64,000 nt of DNA from an uncultured bacterium. Lineage in GTDB: Bacteria > Bacillota > Clostridia > Lachnospirales > Lachnospiraceae. The stretch's first letter is position 1. Every line of letters starts with the position of its first letter. The translations under genes were made by a program, and so were the position numbers. Shown here in pieces: positions 1 to 9,705 of the stretch. Below the pieces are notes generated by a model, which did not search any database, had not been told where the DNA came from, and saw only the letters and a list, made by a program, of their open reading frames with translations. The DNA is taken from NCBI GenBank assembly GCA_947063875.1, contig CAMSTY010000012.1, positions 1 to 64,000 of the forward strand, read 5' to 3'.

Positions 1-651
1 AAAGCAAATGTAAAAAAACTCCTGAAAGCTGCTTACAACAGCGGATGGTATCTGGAGATTCTGCTGGGTCTGTTCTGCGGACTCAGAAAAGGCGAGATTT
101 CAGGCTTGAAATTCGGAGATTTTGATGCTGAAAACAGGACGATCTATATTCAGCGGCAGATTACGTCAAACCCTGTGATTCCAAAGGGGGAAAGAAAAAT
201 TCAATCGTATGAGGTTATAGAGAAAGCGCCGAAGACAGATAACAGTTATCGGCTGCTGCGGATACCGGAGGCTGTTGCGGAGGAAATTGAAAAAAGAAAA
301 GTTTTGGTTGAGGCAAATAAACAGCAGTATGGCGAACAGTATTTTGACCACGATTATATCTCGTGCCAGGAAAACGGCCTGCCGCATTCCACCGCCGCCA
401 TGAACAGCGCTTTGACAAAATTATGCTCCAGAAACGGCCTGCCCCACATTACAGTTCATGGGCTGAGACATATGTATGCAACAATATTGATAGAGCAGAA
501 AGTTCCTTTGATCAAGATATCTGCTCTGCTGGGACATGCAAGTGTCAATACAACATTTGAATATTATTGTGAGGTCATGGATGAAAATGAGCAGATCATT
601 ACTTTTATGAATCATACTTTTGTTCCGGAAGGGAGTGTGTCTGCATGTTAG
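1..651 (+). CDS. Tyrosine recombinase (integrase), 5' end outside window
   Basis: The reading frame is open from base 1, so the N-terminal arm- and core-binding domains lie outside the window. What is present is the catalytic domain of a phage/ICE-type tyrosine recombinase. The first catalytic Arg is in GLRKGEI, the H-x-x-R box reads VHGLRHMYAT, the following His is in LLGHAS, and the nucleophilic Tyr is in TTFEYY. These residues support an intact active site. The stop codon overlaps the start of the next recombinase gene (ATGTTAG), so the two are probably translated together. It would cut and rejoin DNA at an attachment site of a mobile element. The target site is not identified. Confidence 0.88.
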   Translation, partial: KANVKKLLKAAYNSGWYLEILLGLFCGLRKGEISGLKFGDFDAENRTIYIQRQITSNPVIPKGERKIQSYEVIEKAPKTDNSYRLLRIPEAVAEEIEKRKVLVEANKQQYGEQYFDHDYISCQENGLPHSTAAMNSALTKLCSRNGLPHITVHGLRHMYATILIEQKVPLIKISALLGHASVNTTFEYYCEVMDENEQIITFMNHTFVPEGSVSAC

Positions 652-1946
652 ATCTGAGTTTGAAAAATTATGTCGATTGGAGAGTGGCACAGGTAATGCC
701 TGTGCGCTCCGGCTTCGGCTACAGGGTATTTTTGAAATATCCGGACGGAAGCGAAAAACCACAGCAGAAGTCCGGATTCAAAACAGAGAAGGAGGCGAAT
801 AAGGCAAGAGAGAAGACGATCGCAGAATTATATAATGGTACGTTTGTTGTGTACACAAAGGTTAGTGTTGCTGATTTTATGATATTCTGGCTTGAAACGG
901 ATCTGAAAAAGCGTACTGAAAGCCATGAAACTTATTATAATTATTGTGGGACAGTAAAGAACCATATCATACCTGTTCTGGGCAGGAAGAAAATGACGGA
1001 TGTTACCCGCGGAGACATTCAAAAATTGTTTAATACCAAGGCAGAGTATTCGAGGCCGGTAGCAGAGCTGGTAAAAACAATCATGAATGTCTCTTTTCGT
1101 TATGCGGTAACGAACAAAGTGATCCAGGCCAGCCCGGTGGAGGGGATAGGACTTCCCAAAGCGGAAAAGCCGCAGCAGAAATCAGGTTTCAGAACCCGGA
1201 ATATCAACACGCAGAAAACACTGACGATGGAGCAGATACAGATTTTACTGGAAAAAAGCAGAGATACCCCGATCCACATGCAGGTACTGTTTAATGTGCT
1301 TATGGGGCTCCGCAGATCCGAGATCAATGGTGTCAAATATTCGGACGTTGATTATATCAACCGTACCTTAAAAGTGGAACGGCAGTTAGGGAGAGTACAT
1401 AACGCAGCAAAAGAAGACTTTGCTCCAAAAACTTTTACGAAACAGGAGGTAGGATTAAAGACAAAATCCAGTTACAGAGAAATTCCGATTCCTGATTACG
1501 TCTTTGAGGCAATCTTAAAGGAACGTCGGGTGTATGAGAAAAACAGGAATCGCAGAAAGAGAGAATTTCAGGATCTGGACTATATCTGTTGTTCCACCCT
1601 TGGCAGGGCAAGGAGCAAAGGATTTCATTGCCAGTATTATAAGCGGCTTCTTTCAGAAAACGGCCTGCCGGATATTCGCTGGCATGATCTTCGCAGCACC
1701 TATTGTACGCTCCTGCTGAAGGAGGCATTCAATCCAAAGGCGGTATCAAAGCTCATGGGACATGCCAAAGAACTGATAACAATGGATGTTTATGCTGATA
1801 ATAAAGGTATCATAGCAGACGGCGTACCGGAAATGGAAGAGTATATGAGAGAAGTATTACCGAACCTGGAAGAGGCGGAGATTTTAAAAAAGGAACTGCT
1901 GGATATCGTGCTGGATGTAACAGAATTTCTTCCGAACACAGGATGA
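645..1946 (+). CDS. Tyrosine recombinase (integrase), complete
   Basis: A complete 433-aa tyrosine recombinase. Residues about 20-65 look like an AP2-type arm-binding domain, about 70-180 like a SAM-like core-binding domain, and the rest is catalytic. Catalytic residues seen are the Arg in LMGLRRSEI, the HDLR box in RWHDLRSTY, the His in LMGHAKEL and the Tyr in TMDVYAD. The start overlaps the stop of the upstream recombinase by seven bases (ATGTTAG), which implies translational coupling. An oddity is that the motif EKPQQKSGF followed by K/R-T occurs twice, near residues 36-46 and 174-184, with similar DNA in both copies. Tandem recombinases acting together are known in other elements; here a joint role is inferred. 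Confidence 0.93.
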   Translation: MLDLSLKNYVDWRVAQVMPVRSGFGYRVFLKYPDGSEKPQQKSGFKTEKEANKAREKTIAELYNGTFVVYTKVSVADFMIFWLETDLKKRTESHETYYNYCGTVKNHIIPVLGRKKMTDVTRGDIQKLFNTKAEYSRPVAELVKTIMNVSFRYAVTNKVIQASPVEGIGLPKAEKPQQKSGFRTRNINTQKTLTMEQIQILLEKSRDTPIHMQVLFNVLMGLRRSEINGVKYSDVDYINRTLKVERQLGRVHNAAKEDFAPKTFTKQEVGLKTKSSYREIPIPDYVFEAILKERRVYEKNRNRRKREFQDLDYICCSTLGRARSKGFHCQYYKRLLSENGLPDIRWHDLRSTYCTLLLKEAFNPKAVSKLMGHAKELITMDVYADNKGIIADGVPEMEEYMREVLPNLEEAEILKKELLDIVLDVTEFLPNTG

Positions 1947-2084
1947 AAAAGAACAAAAGTTCGATTTCATATCTATACAAATTTTATAGTTTGTGATATG
2001 ATAAAAAAGTTCTTTCCGTACTGTTTAGTCCGTATGGAATTACAGAGGTACACTGAGTAGCAAAAAAGGCAAATTGTGAACAGA

Positions 2085-2155
2085 ATTCGTCGTGGGCCTG
2101 TTTTGCGTTAGTTTGAGAAAATGCCACGACGAAAATAAAATGTTCCACGACGAAT
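2085..2155. repeat. Short inverted/direct repeats (CCACGACGAA) after the integrases
   Basis: ATTCGTCGTGG at 2085-2095 is inverted exactly as CCACGACGAAT at 2145-2155, and a further copy CCACGACGAA lies at 2124-2133. The last copy is followed by five Ts, so the 11-bp stem could also act as a loose terminator. Three copies of one 10-bp word beside two integrases, at the border with the housekeeping gene uvrB, would suit recombinase-binding or attachment-site DNA, but this is inference. Apart from these repeats and the uvrB ribosome site, the 259-bp gap holds nothing else recognisable. Confidence 0.5.
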
Positions 2156-2205
2156 TTTTGTCCGAGAGACGTCTTTTTTTACTATGAAATCAGAGGTGAG
2201 CATTT

Positions 2206-4209
2206 GTGCAAAATGAACAAAAAATCTTCGAACTTCACAGCGAATACAAGCCCACCGGCGACCAGCCCCAGGCCATAGAAGCCCTGGTCAAAGGGTTTCA
2301 GGAAGGCAATCAATTCCAGACTTTACTGGGGGTTACGGGTTCCGGCAAGACCTTTACCATGGCAAATGTGATCGCTGAGCTGAACAAGCCGACTTTGGTA
2401 ATAGCGCACAATAAGACATTGGCGGCTCAGCTCTATGGTGAGTTCAAAGAGTATTTTCCGAGTAACGCAGTAGAATATTTTGTGTCCTACTATGATTACT
2501 ACCAGCCGGAGGCCTACGTCCCCTCTACCGACACCTATATCGAAAAAGACTCCGCCATCAACGACGAGATCGACAAGCTGCGCCACTCTGCCACAGCCGC
2601 GTTGTCGGAGCGCAAGGATGTAATCATTGTAGCATCCGTATCCTGCATCTACGGCCTGGGAAGTCCTATTGACTATAAGGAGATGGTGATCTCGCTGCGC
2701 CCGGGGATGGTTCGGGACAGAGACGAGATCATTCACAAACTGATTGATATTCAGTATGCCCGCAATGATATGGATTTCCGTCGCGGGACATTTCGGGTGC
2801 GGGGAGATGTGCTGGAGGTGTTTCCGGCTTATTCTGGCAGCGAGGCATATCGGATTGAGTTTTTTGGCGATGAGATAGACCGGATTACGGAAATCGACGG
2901 ATTGACCGGGGAGGGAAAGCTGCAGCTGGGGCATATTGCGATTTTTCCAGCTTCCCATTATGTGGTGCCAAAGGACAAGCTGCAGCTGGCCACGGAGAAT
3001 ATTCTGGAAGAGATGAAAGGACAGGTGGCGTATTTTAAGAGCGAGGACAAACTTCTGGAGGCTCAGAGGATTGCGGAGCGCACGAATTTTGATGTGGAGA
3101 TGATGCGGGAGACCGGCTTTTGCTCCGGGATTGAAAATTATTCCCGCCATCTGACTTTTGGAAAGCAGGGAGAACCGCCGTGGACATTGATTGACTATTT
3201 TCCGGATGAATTTCTAATGATTATCGATGAGTCTCATATCACGCTGCCTCAGGTCAGGGGGATGTATGCGGGAGACCGGTCCAGGAAGAAAACCCTGGTG
3301 GAGTTTGGCTTTCGTCTGCCTTCGGCATTGGATAACCGCCCCTTGAATTTTGAAGAGTTTGAGAGTAAAATTGATCAGATGATGTTTGTCTCCGCGACGC
3401 CGAATGTGTATGAGGCAGAGCATGAACTGATGCGGGTGGAGCAGATTATCCGGCCCACGGGATTGCTGGACCCGGAGATTTTTGTGCGTCCGGTGGAGGG
3501 GCAGATCGATGATTTGATTTCGGAGGTCAATAAGGAAGTGGAAGGGCACAATAAGGTTCTGATCACTACACTGACTAAGCGGATGGCGGAGGACCTGACC
3601 GATTACATGCGGGAGGCAGGGATTCGGGTGAAATATCTGCACTCAGATATTGACACGCTGGAACGGGCGGAGATTATCCGGGATATGCGTATGGACGTGT
3701 TTGACGTGCTGGTGGGCATCAATCTGTTGCGGGAGGGCCTGGATATTCCGGAGATCACTCTGGTGGCGATTCTGGATGCGGATAAAGAGGGATTTCTGCG
3801 GTCCGAGACTTCTTTGATCCAGACCGTTGGGCGAGCGGCGAGAAATGCGGATGGCCATGTAATCATGTATGCGGATACCATTACGGATTCCATGCGTACT
3901 GCGATTGAGGAGACCAACCGACGGCGCCAGATTCAACAGAGATACAATGAAGAGCATGGCATTACGCCGACCACCATCAAAAAGGCAGTCCGGGATCTGA
4001 TTGCTATTTCCAAAGCGGCGGAGGCTGATTCGAAGAACTTTGAGAAAGATCCGGAATCCATGGATGCGAAGGAACTTGGAAAGCTGGCAAAAGAACTGCA
4101 AAAGAAGATGAACCAGGCAGCAGCGGAACTGAACTTTGAGGAGGCTGCTATTTTGCGTGACAGGATGCTGCAGGTAAAAAAGATGCTGCTGGAGATAGAG
4201 GAAATCTGA
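2206..4209 (+). CDS. uvrB: Excinuclease ABC subunit B
   Basis: UvrB is the damage-verifying helicase-like subunit of nucleotide excision repair: it is loaded by UvrA and recruits UvrC to nick the damaged strand. The 667-aa length is normal. Walker A is [10 protein letters not shown] near residue 40. The beta-hairpin region [20 protein letters not shown] follows, the DExx box is in [11 protein letters not shown], and helicase motif VI is in [11 protein letters not shown]-terminal UVR motif (about residues 625-660, [16 protein letters not shown]) is present and would contact UvrC. Translation starts at a GTG preceded by AGAGGTGAG at 2192-2200. It directly follows the integrase region, so the mobile element border probably lies just upstream. 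Confidence 0.98.
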   Translation: MQNEQKIFELHSEYKPTGDQPQAIEALVKGFQEGNQFQTLLGVTGSGKTFTMANVIAELNKPTLVIAHNKTLAAQLYGEFKEYFPSNAVEYFVSYYDYYQPEAYVPSTDTYIEKDSAINDEIDKLRHSATAALSERKDVIIVASVSCIYGLGSPIDYKEMVISLRPGMVRDRDEIIHKLIDIQYARNDMDFRRGTFRVRGDVLEVFPAYSGSEAYRIEFFGDEIDRITEIDGLTGEGKLQLGHIAIFPASHYVVPKDKLQLATENILEEMKGQVAYFKSEDKLLEAQRIAERTNFDVEMMRETGFCSGIENYSRHLTFGKQGEPPWTLIDYFPDEFLMIIDESHITLPQVRGMYAGDRSRKKTLVEFGFRLPSALDNRPLNFEEFESKIDQMMFVSATPNVYEAEHELMRVEQIIRPTGLLDPEIFVRPVEGQIDDLISEVNKEVEGHNKVLITTLTKRMAEDLTDYMREAGIRVKYLHSDIDTLERAEIIRDMRMDVFDVLVGINLLREGLDIPEITLVAILDADKEGFLRSETSLIQTVGRAARNADGHVIMYADTITDSMRTAIEETNRRRQIQQRYNEEHGITPTTIKKAVRDLIAISKAAEADSKNFEKDPESMDAKELGKLAKELQKKMNQAAAELNFEEAAILRDRMLQVKKMLLEIEEI

Positions 4210-4272
4210 TAAAAGATCACATGGAAAGTGCGGCGGAAAGGCGGACATGGCTGAGAGAAGGAGGAAAAGCAG

Positions 4273-4842
4273 ATGGATGCAGGTCCCGGGCGGCAGGAGA
4301 ATACGAAGTATAAGCTGGCTGATTCTGTGAAGAAGTGCATGAAAACCACCCCTGTAGACCGGATTACAGTAAAGGATATTGTAGAAGGATGCGGTCTGAC
4401 CCGTCAGACTTTTTATCGGAATTTCAGGGATAAATATGATCTTATCAATTGGTATTTTGATAAACTGGTCCAACAGTCTTTGGGGCAGATGGAAACAGGA
4501 AGCACGGTCCGGGAGAGCCTTGCCCGGAAATTCGGATTTATTCTTGAAGAAAAGGCCTTTTTCAGAGAGGCGTTTCGATCGGATGATCACAGTTCCCTGA
4601 AGGAGCATGATTTTGAACTGATTTTGCAGTTTTATAACAATCTGATTGCCCGTAAGACGAGCAGGCCGCTGGATGAGGAACTGCAGTTCCAGCTGGAGAT
4701 GTATTGCCGCGGCTCTGTCTATATGACTGTAAAATGGGTGCTGGGAGGAATGAAGGATACGCCTGCGCAGATGTCAGATAAGCTGGTGGACGCTATGCCT
4801 CCCAAGCTGGCGGATGTGTTTCGGGCGCTGGGCCTTCTTTGA
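4273..4842 (+). CDS. TetR-family transcriptional regulator (DhaS-like)
   Basis: A 189-aa one-component repressor or activator with an N-terminal TetR helix-turn-helix: residues about 30-60 contain ITVKDIVEGCGLTRQTFYRN, the canonical recognition-helix pattern. The C-terminal part is helical and resembles the DhaS-type ligand-binding domain. It starts 63 bases after uvrB behind AGAAGGAGG, and a terminator follows it, so it may be read through from uvrB. The next gene on the same strand is a FucO-type dehydrogenase, which makes that gene a plausible target. The ligand and operator are not visible. Confidence 0.85.
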   Translation: MDAGPGRQENTKYKLADSVKKCMKTTPVDRITVKDIVEGCGLTRQTFYRNFRDKYDLINWYFDKLVQQSLGQMETGSTVRESLARKFGFILEEKAFFREAFRSDDHSSLKEHDFELILQFYNNLIARKTSRPLDEELQFQLEMYCRGSVYMTVKWVLGGMKDTPAQMSDKLVDAMPPKLADVFRALGLL

Positions 4843-4908
4843 TATTTTATCTAAAAAACATCTGGCAAAACAGCCAAAATGAACTGGTATATTTGCACAA
4901 AAATTAAA

Positions 4909-4947
4909 GGAAAGTGACAGAAGCGGGAGATTGTCACTTCCTTTTTT
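4909..4947 (+). terminator. Intrinsic terminator after the TetR gene
   Basis: The hairpin pairs GGAAAGTGACA with TGTCACTTCC around a 12-nt loop and is followed by six Ts. It separates the TetR gene from the fucO-like gene, which must then have its own promoter in the next 60 bases. Confidence 0.85.
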
Positions 4948-5007
4948 GATTTTAGTTGTTAAACTTGTAACATGAAAATCAGCATTGATTAAGGAGGAAC
5001 GATTGCC

Positions 5008-6156
5008 ATGGCAAACAGAATTGTATTAAATGAAACTTCCTATCACGGGGCAGGAGCCATTAAGGAGATTCCGGCAGAGGTCAAGGTACGAGGTTTCCAG
5101 AAAGCATTTGTGTGCTCGGACCCGGATTTGATCAAGTTTGAAGTGACTAAAAAAGTGACAGATGTGCTGGATGGGGCAGGCATGGCCTATGAAATCTATT
5201 CGGACATCAAAGCCAATCCGACGATTGAGAATGTGCAGAGCGGCGTAGCGGCTTTCAAAGCTTCCGGTGCGGATTATATCATTGCCATTGGCGGAGGCTC
5301 TTCCATGGATACTGCCAAGGCCGTGGGAATTATCATCACCAATCCGGAATTTGAGGATGTGAGAAGCCTGGAAGGCGTGGCTCCTACCAAGAAGCCGTGT
5401 GTGCCGATTATTGCTGTCCCGACTACTGCGGGAACCGCGGCAGAAGTTACGATTAATTATGTGATTACCGATGTGGAGAAAAAGAGGAAATTTGTGTGTG
5501 TGGATACCCATGATATTCCGGTGATTGCAGTAGTTGACCCGGATATGATGTCCAGCATGCCGAAGGGGCTCACGGCAGCAACCGGTATGGATGCGCTGAC
5601 CCATGCGATTGAAGGGTATATTACCAAGGGGGCCTGGGAGATGACAGATATGTTCCATCTGAAGGCAATTGAGATCATTTCCCGTTCTCTGCGCGGCGCT
5701 GTCGCCAATACGCAGGAGGGAAGAGAGGGAATGGCGCTGGGACAGTATGTAGCCGGCATGGGATTCTCCAATGTAGGCCTGGGAATTGTGCATTCCATGG
5801 CACATTCGCTGGGTGCGGTGTATGATACGCCTCATGGGGTGGCCAACGCGATTCTTCTGCCCACCATAATGGAATACAATGCTCCTTGTACAGGCGAAAA
5901 ATACCGCGAGATTGCCAGAGCAATGGGAGTGGCCGGTGTGGATGCGATGGGTCAGGAGGAGTACCGCAAGGCAGCAGTGGAAGCGGTGAAAAAGCTGTCT
6001 GCAGACGTGGGAATCCCGGCAGATCTGAAGGAAATTGCCAAAGAGGAGGATCTGGATTTCTTATCAGAATCAGCGTTCGCGGATGCCTGCCGTCCGGGGA
6101 ATCCAAGGGATACCTCTGCGGAGGAGATCAAGGCGCTGTATCGGTCTCTGATGTAA
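5008..6156 (+). CDS. fucO: Iron-containing alcohol dehydrogenase, lactaldehyde reductase type
   Basis: This 382-aa protein is close to FucO in length and sequence throughout. FucO reduces lactaldehyde to 1,2-propanediol with NADH, regenerating NAD+ during anaerobic deoxy-sugar fermentation. Visible motifs are the nucleotide-binding GGGSSMDTAKAVG, the family signature TTAGTAAEVTINYVITD, and metal-binding residues in GMDALTHAIEG, IVHSMAHSLG and TPHGVANA. The start is the ATG 10 bases after AAGGAGG (4991-4997). It is preceded by a TetR gene and a terminator and faces the OLD nuclease gene convergently. No fucose isomerase or kinase is nearby, so the in vivo substrate could be another short aldehyde. 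Confidence 0.92.
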   Translation: MANRIVLNETSYHGAGAIKEIPAEVKVRGFQKAFVCSDPDLIKFEVTKKVTDVLDGAGMAYEIYSDIKANPTIENVQSGVAAFKASGADYIIAIGGGSSMDTAKAVGIIITNPEFEDVRSLEGVAPTKKPCVPIIAVPTTAGTAAEVTINYVITDVEKKRKFVCVDTHDIPVIAVVDPDMMSSMPKGLTAATGMDALTHAIEGYITKGAWEMTDMFHLKAIEIISRSLRGAVANTQEGREGMALGQYVAGMGFSNVGLGIVHSMAHSLGAVYDTPHGVANAILLPTIMEYNAPCTGEKYREIARAMGVAGVDAMGQEEYRKAAVEAVKKLSADVGIPADLKEIAKEEDLDFLSESAFADACRPGNPRDTSAEEIKALYRSLM

Positions 6157-6191
6157 GCAGAGCTGCCGGCAGTAAAAAATAAATCAAAGGA

Positions 6192-8051
6192 TTATGGGTT
6201 GAAGCCTTTCCGGCTTTCAAAGAACGGAAAGGCTTCAATGGCGTCCAGGATATCCTGGAAGTCCTCCCGCGGAGCCAGATCAAGATACCGCGTAAGCAGT
6301 TCGTTCTCCTGCTGCTTGAACGGGCCGTAAAAGATATCATACAGATTATGGCCGCGGATACAGATCTTGAATTCTTCAAAACAGTTTTGAAGGTCTTCGA
6401 CGGTGTTGATTTCTTTTCCTAAAAGCCTGGTCAGATGGCGGCCGCTGGAAAGCCGGTGCAGGTATTCCTTCCATTTGGCGAGGAGAATCCGCCAGAAATC
6501 TTCTTCGCTGTCCAGGATGCCCAGCTGCACCATAACTGCGGGATTTAAGAAATAGTTTTCAAAGGAGTAGTATTTGAGGATGAGGACATTACGGCGGCGG
6601 ACTCTGGGAAGCTTGTCAATGTCTTCGGAATTCCTCTCATCATAATAGCGGCACAACTGTGCTGCCAGCTGTTCCGGATCTTTGCCGTCCCCGTCGCGGA
6701 TCATCAGGAACTGGTCCCGTAAGTAGACCTGATTCATGTACTTTAAATTGGCATAAGTCTTGATATTGGTGCAGCTGTTGGTGGTCAGGATCGAGATACG
6801 CGACAATCTGCCGTCAGCTTCATGAAGTTCCGGATAATATTTTTTCAGCAGTAAGGGAAGGCGGTTCTTATCCTGTTTGCCTTCCACGATAAAGACGAAA
6901 CTGACATTTAAAAGATCATTGGCGCCATAGCCAAGATCATCCAGAATCTGATCAATATCCGCGTGGCTGCGTACGGCGCAGCAATGCTCCTCATCCGTAA
7001 CCACCTGACAAAGCTGGCGGCTGGTGAAGTTGGCAATCAGATTCGGCGAGTGAGTGGAAAAAATCACCTGGTTTTTCCGGGAGAGCCGGTACAGGATGGC
7101 ACCTGCGTTTTTTTGGAGAGAGGGGTGGAGAAACAGTTCCGGATACTCGACCATAATAATGCTGGGGATAAGTTCTTCACCTTCGATATAAGTTTCCAGC
7201 AAAGACAGCATGTAAATGCTTTTCATACCATTGCTTAATGACTCTATGGGGGCAGGATGCTGACGGCCATCCCGCTGCGCTTCTGCCGTCACGGAAAAAA
7301 GGGCGTCGGAATTGCAGGTGAGAGTGTAGAGGATTTCTTCTATGCCGCCGTTTTTCTGATAGTTTTCATTGACTCTTTGGGAGAAGCCGCTGAGGTTTAG
7401 CTGGTACATTTTGTATTCCAGAAGTTTGGCGGTTTCACACAGCTGCAGTTCCTCCGGCTTTTTCTGATTGATGAGGCCGATGCAGCTGAAACATTGATTG
7501 CAGATTTTGGAGGAACGAAACATGCAGGTATTGGAGCGCAGGCGGATCAGCTGCTCGTCTTCCTGAAACATCAGGAGGTCTTCCTGGAAAGCAGAAAGCT
7601 GACGTTCTGTGTCGATAAAATACAGACGGGGCAGTAATCTGGGGATAAAACGGTTGCACTTGTGGATATCGTCGCTGTAACGGACATTGCGGCTGCGGTT
7701 GATGACGCAGGTAAAGGAAAGGGAATGGCCGTCAAAGGAGGGAAGCTTGGAGGAAAAGTCCTTTTTCCAGGCTTCAAAGCGTTTGTATTGACTGACAATG
7801 CCATGGGCATGGAACTGCTGCAGATCCTCATCGGAAAGCTCCAGCGTCATGGAGATCTCAATATTCTGGTTTTTTTCGTTGAAATCATTTTCCGATACCA
7901 GATAGCTGCCGAGAGCGGCGCGGATTGCTTTCAAAATGCCGGTTTTTCCGGTATTATTTTTGCCGACCAGAATGAGGGCGTTTTCAATGTTATGAATCTC
8001 CAGGTTCCGGATTGATTTGAAATTGCGGATGGCAAGGCGGGTGATCTGCAT
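6192..8051 (-). CDS. OLD-family ATPase with TOPRIM nuclease domain
   Basis: A 619-aa AAA/ABC-type ATPase joined to a TOPRIM nuclease, the layout of overcoming-lysogenization-defect (OLD) proteins. Walker A is GKNNTGKT at residues 30-37, a signature-like SLSNGMKS lies near 271, a Walker B-like IIMVEYPELFLHP near 298, and FSTHSPN near 331. The TOPRIM part has FIVEGKQDKN near 387 and the acidic IRDGDGKD near 451. No UvrD-like helicase lies next to it, so it is not an obvious Gabija pair; a stand-alone class 1 OLD is the better call. An unusual cysteine set (C176, C184, C187, C190) lies between Walker A and the signature. A role in phage defence or repair is inferred from the family. Confidence 0.88.
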   Translation of the reverse strand: MQITRLAIRNFKSIRNLEIHNIENALILVGKNNTGKTGILKAIRAALGSYLVSENDFNEKNQNIEISMTLELSDEDLQQFHAHGIVSQYKRFEAWKKDFSSKLPSFDGHSLSFTCVINRSRNVRYSDDIHKCNRFIPRLLPRLYFIDTERQLSAFQEDLLMFQEDEQLIRLRSNTCMFRSSKICNQCFSCIGLINQKKPEELQLCETAKLLEYKMYQLNLSGFSQRVNENYQKNGGIEEILYTLTCNSDALFSVTAEAQRDGRQHPAPIESLSNGMKSIYMLSLLETYIEGEELIPSIIMVEYPELFLHPSLQKNAGAILYRLSRKNQVIFSTHSPNLIANFTSRQLCQVVTDEEHCCAVRSHADIDQILDDLGYGANDLLNVSFVFIVEGKQDKNRLPLLLKKYYPELHEADGRLSRISILTTNSCTNIKTYANLKYMNQVYLRDQFLMIRDGDGKDPEQLAAQLCRYYDERNSEDIDKLPRVRRRNVLILKYYSFENYFLNPAVMVQLGILDSEEDFWRILLAKWKEYLHRLSSGRHLTRLLGKEINTVEDLQNCFEEFKICIRGHNLYDIFYGPFKQQENELLTRYLDLAPREDFQDILDAIEAFPFFESRKGFNP

Positions 8052-8249
8052 GGACAGCCTCCTTTATGCGTATTATAATGCGGTGCGGGAAGGGTGATAA
8101 GAATAGTATAGATAACAGCAAAGAAAATTGCAAGACTTATGTAGAAACCCGATCCTACTTGATAAATCTCAGAGCCTGTGCTAAACTCGTTGCAGGAAAA
8201 ACAGGATAGAGACAAAAGAGAAGAGGAAAAACGTAAAAGGAGGAGCCAG

Positions 8250-9023
8250 GTGGAAGAGAAAGAGCGGCTTGGCAGCTGTCAGAAAGTTTTAATCGGACTG
8301 GGAGAGGAATGGAAGTTTCGCCGGGAAATGGAGGACAGCAAGAAAAAGGGACGGCTTTGCGAGGCATATCAGGCGCTTTATGAACTGGTGCGGGACAGAG
8401 ATTATTTTATTATCACCATGGCCACGGACGGACTGATCTATGAAACACCGCTGGGAAGCAGACAGGAAACGGTAATTCCGGCAGAGGCTGCCAAAGAGGA
8501 GATATTTCCCGGCGAGGATATGGATGCCGGGATGCTGGCTAAGATGGAGCAGATTTTTCCAAAGCGGGAAATTGCCAGAGATACGCGCTGGGAGCGAATT
8601 GTGGCCCCTTGCGGAAATGAGACCTGGCGGCAGTGTTCCCTGGCTTGTACCAAAGATATCTGGGAGCCGGGGGAAATTGCGGATGATCGTTGCCCTCACT
8701 GCGGGGCGCCTCTGACGGGGAATACCGTGGAGGCGCAGCCCTATATCGAGGAAGGGTATCTTATGCAGTGGGAACGTTATACCCGCTGGCTGGCCCAAAC
8801 CCTGAATCAGGACACGGCCATACTGGAATTAGGAGTCGGTTTTCAGAATCCGGGAGTGATCCGCTTTCCTTTTGAAAAGGCGGCCTACTTTAACAGCAAA
8901 GCGTATCTTGTGCGGGTCAATAAAAATTTCCCGCAGATTGCAGGGGAACTGGCGGGGCGAGCCAAGGGAATCCGGGAGGATTCCGTGGCCTGGATGATTG
9001 CCGAACGGCGGCATTTATGGTAA
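8250..9023 (+). CDS. Sirtuin (SIR2)-like protein, atypical
   Basis: A 257-aa protein resembling SIR2-family NAD-dependent deacylases found in clostridia. FIITMATDGLIYE sits where sirtuins have their NAD/active-site segment. There follow two cysteine pairs (a C...C pair in the APCGNETWRQCSLAC stretch, and RCPHCGAPL) that look like a structural zinc site, then AILELGVGFQNPGVIRFPF. Canonical sirtuin residues are hard to place, so catalysis is uncertain. The GTG at 8250 was chosen because AAGGAGG at 8237-8243 lies six bases upstream; an earlier GTG at 8178 has no ribosome site. It precedes hisH by 33 bases and may be cotranscribed with the his genes. Confidence 0.6.
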   Translation: MEEKERLGSCQKVLIGLGEEWKFRREMEDSKKKGRLCEAYQALYELVRDRDYFIITMATDGLIYETPLGSRQETVIPAEAAKEEIFPGEDMDAGMLAKMEQIFPKREIARDTRWERIVAPCGNETWRQCSLACTKDIWEPGEIADDRCPHCGAPLTGNTVEAQPYIEEGYLMQWERYTRWLAQTLNQDTAILELGVGFQNPGVIRFPFEKAAYFNSKAYLVRVNKNFPQIAGELAGRAKGIREDSVAWMIAERRHLW

Positions 9024-9056
9024 AATGTTACCAACCAGAGCGACGGAGGCAGATAT

Positions 9057-9668
9057 ATGACAGCAATAATCGATTATGATGCGGGAAATTTGAGAAGTGT
9101 GGAGAAGGCGCTTAAGGCTTTGGAGGAAGAGGTTGTGATTACCCGGGACCCGGATGTGATCCTGAGGGCGGACCGGGTAATACTGCCAGGAGTAGGATCT
9201 TTTGGCGATGCAATGGAACGGCTGCACCGGCATGATCTGGCAGATGTGATCCGTCAGGTTGTAAGACAGAAAACTCCGTTTTTGGGTATTTGCCTGGGGC
9301 TGCAGCTGCTTTTTGAGCGCAGCGAGGAAAGTCCGGGGGTGGAAGGGCTGGGGATTTTAAAAGGGGAGATTCTGCGGATTCCCGAACAGAAGGGGATGAA
9401 GGTTCCGCACATGGGTTGGAATTCCCTGAAGATAAGACCAAAGACGCGGCTTTTTGCCGGCATTGCGGATGAGGCCTATGTGTATTTTGTCCATTCATAT
9501 TATTTAAAGGCAAGGGACGAGGCGCAGGTGGCGGCTTCGACGGAATATATCACCTATATTCACGCGGCGGTGGAATGGGAGAATGTGGCGGCCTGCCAGT
9601 TCCATCCGGAGAAGAGCGGCGATGTGGGGCTTGCGATTTTAAAAAACTTTACAACATGGGAAAGATGA
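9057..9668 (+). CDS. hisH: Imidazole glycerol phosphate synthase, glutaminase subunit
   Basis: HisH hydrolyses glutamine and passes ammonia to HisF in histidine biosynthesis. The 203-aa length fits. The nucleophilic Cys is in [11 protein letters not shown], the oxyanion region in [11 protein letters not shown], and the catalytic His in CQFHPEKSG near the C terminus. It lies directly before hisF (37-base gap), the partner with which it forms the heterodimer. The other his genes are not in the window. Confidence 0.97.
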   Translation: MTAIIDYDAGNLRSVEKALKALEEEVVITRDPDVILRADRVILPGVGSFGDAMERLHRHDLADVIRQVVRQKTPFLGICLGLQLLFERSEESPGVEGLGILKGEILRIPEQKGMKVPHMGWNSLKIRPKTRLFAGIADEAYVYFVHSYYLKARDEAQVAASTEYITYIHAAVEWENVAACQFHPEKSGDVGLAILKNFTTWER

Positions 9669-9705
9669 GCACCCTGTAAGGAATACGGCGGTAAGGAGAG
9701 GCATA

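Noticed and set aside
6201-6236. Perfect 12-bp hairpin GAAGCCTTTCCG/CGGAAAGGCTTC after fucO
   Set aside because: It lies within the coding end of the OLD gene and has no T run; it may help stop fucO transcription but cannot be called a terminator with confidence.
6192-9023. Gabija-type or other two-gene defence system built from the OLD and sirtuin-like genes
   Set aside because: The genes are divergent, no UvrD-like helicase is present, and the sirtuin-like gene runs with hisH-hisF. A defence pairing is not supported.
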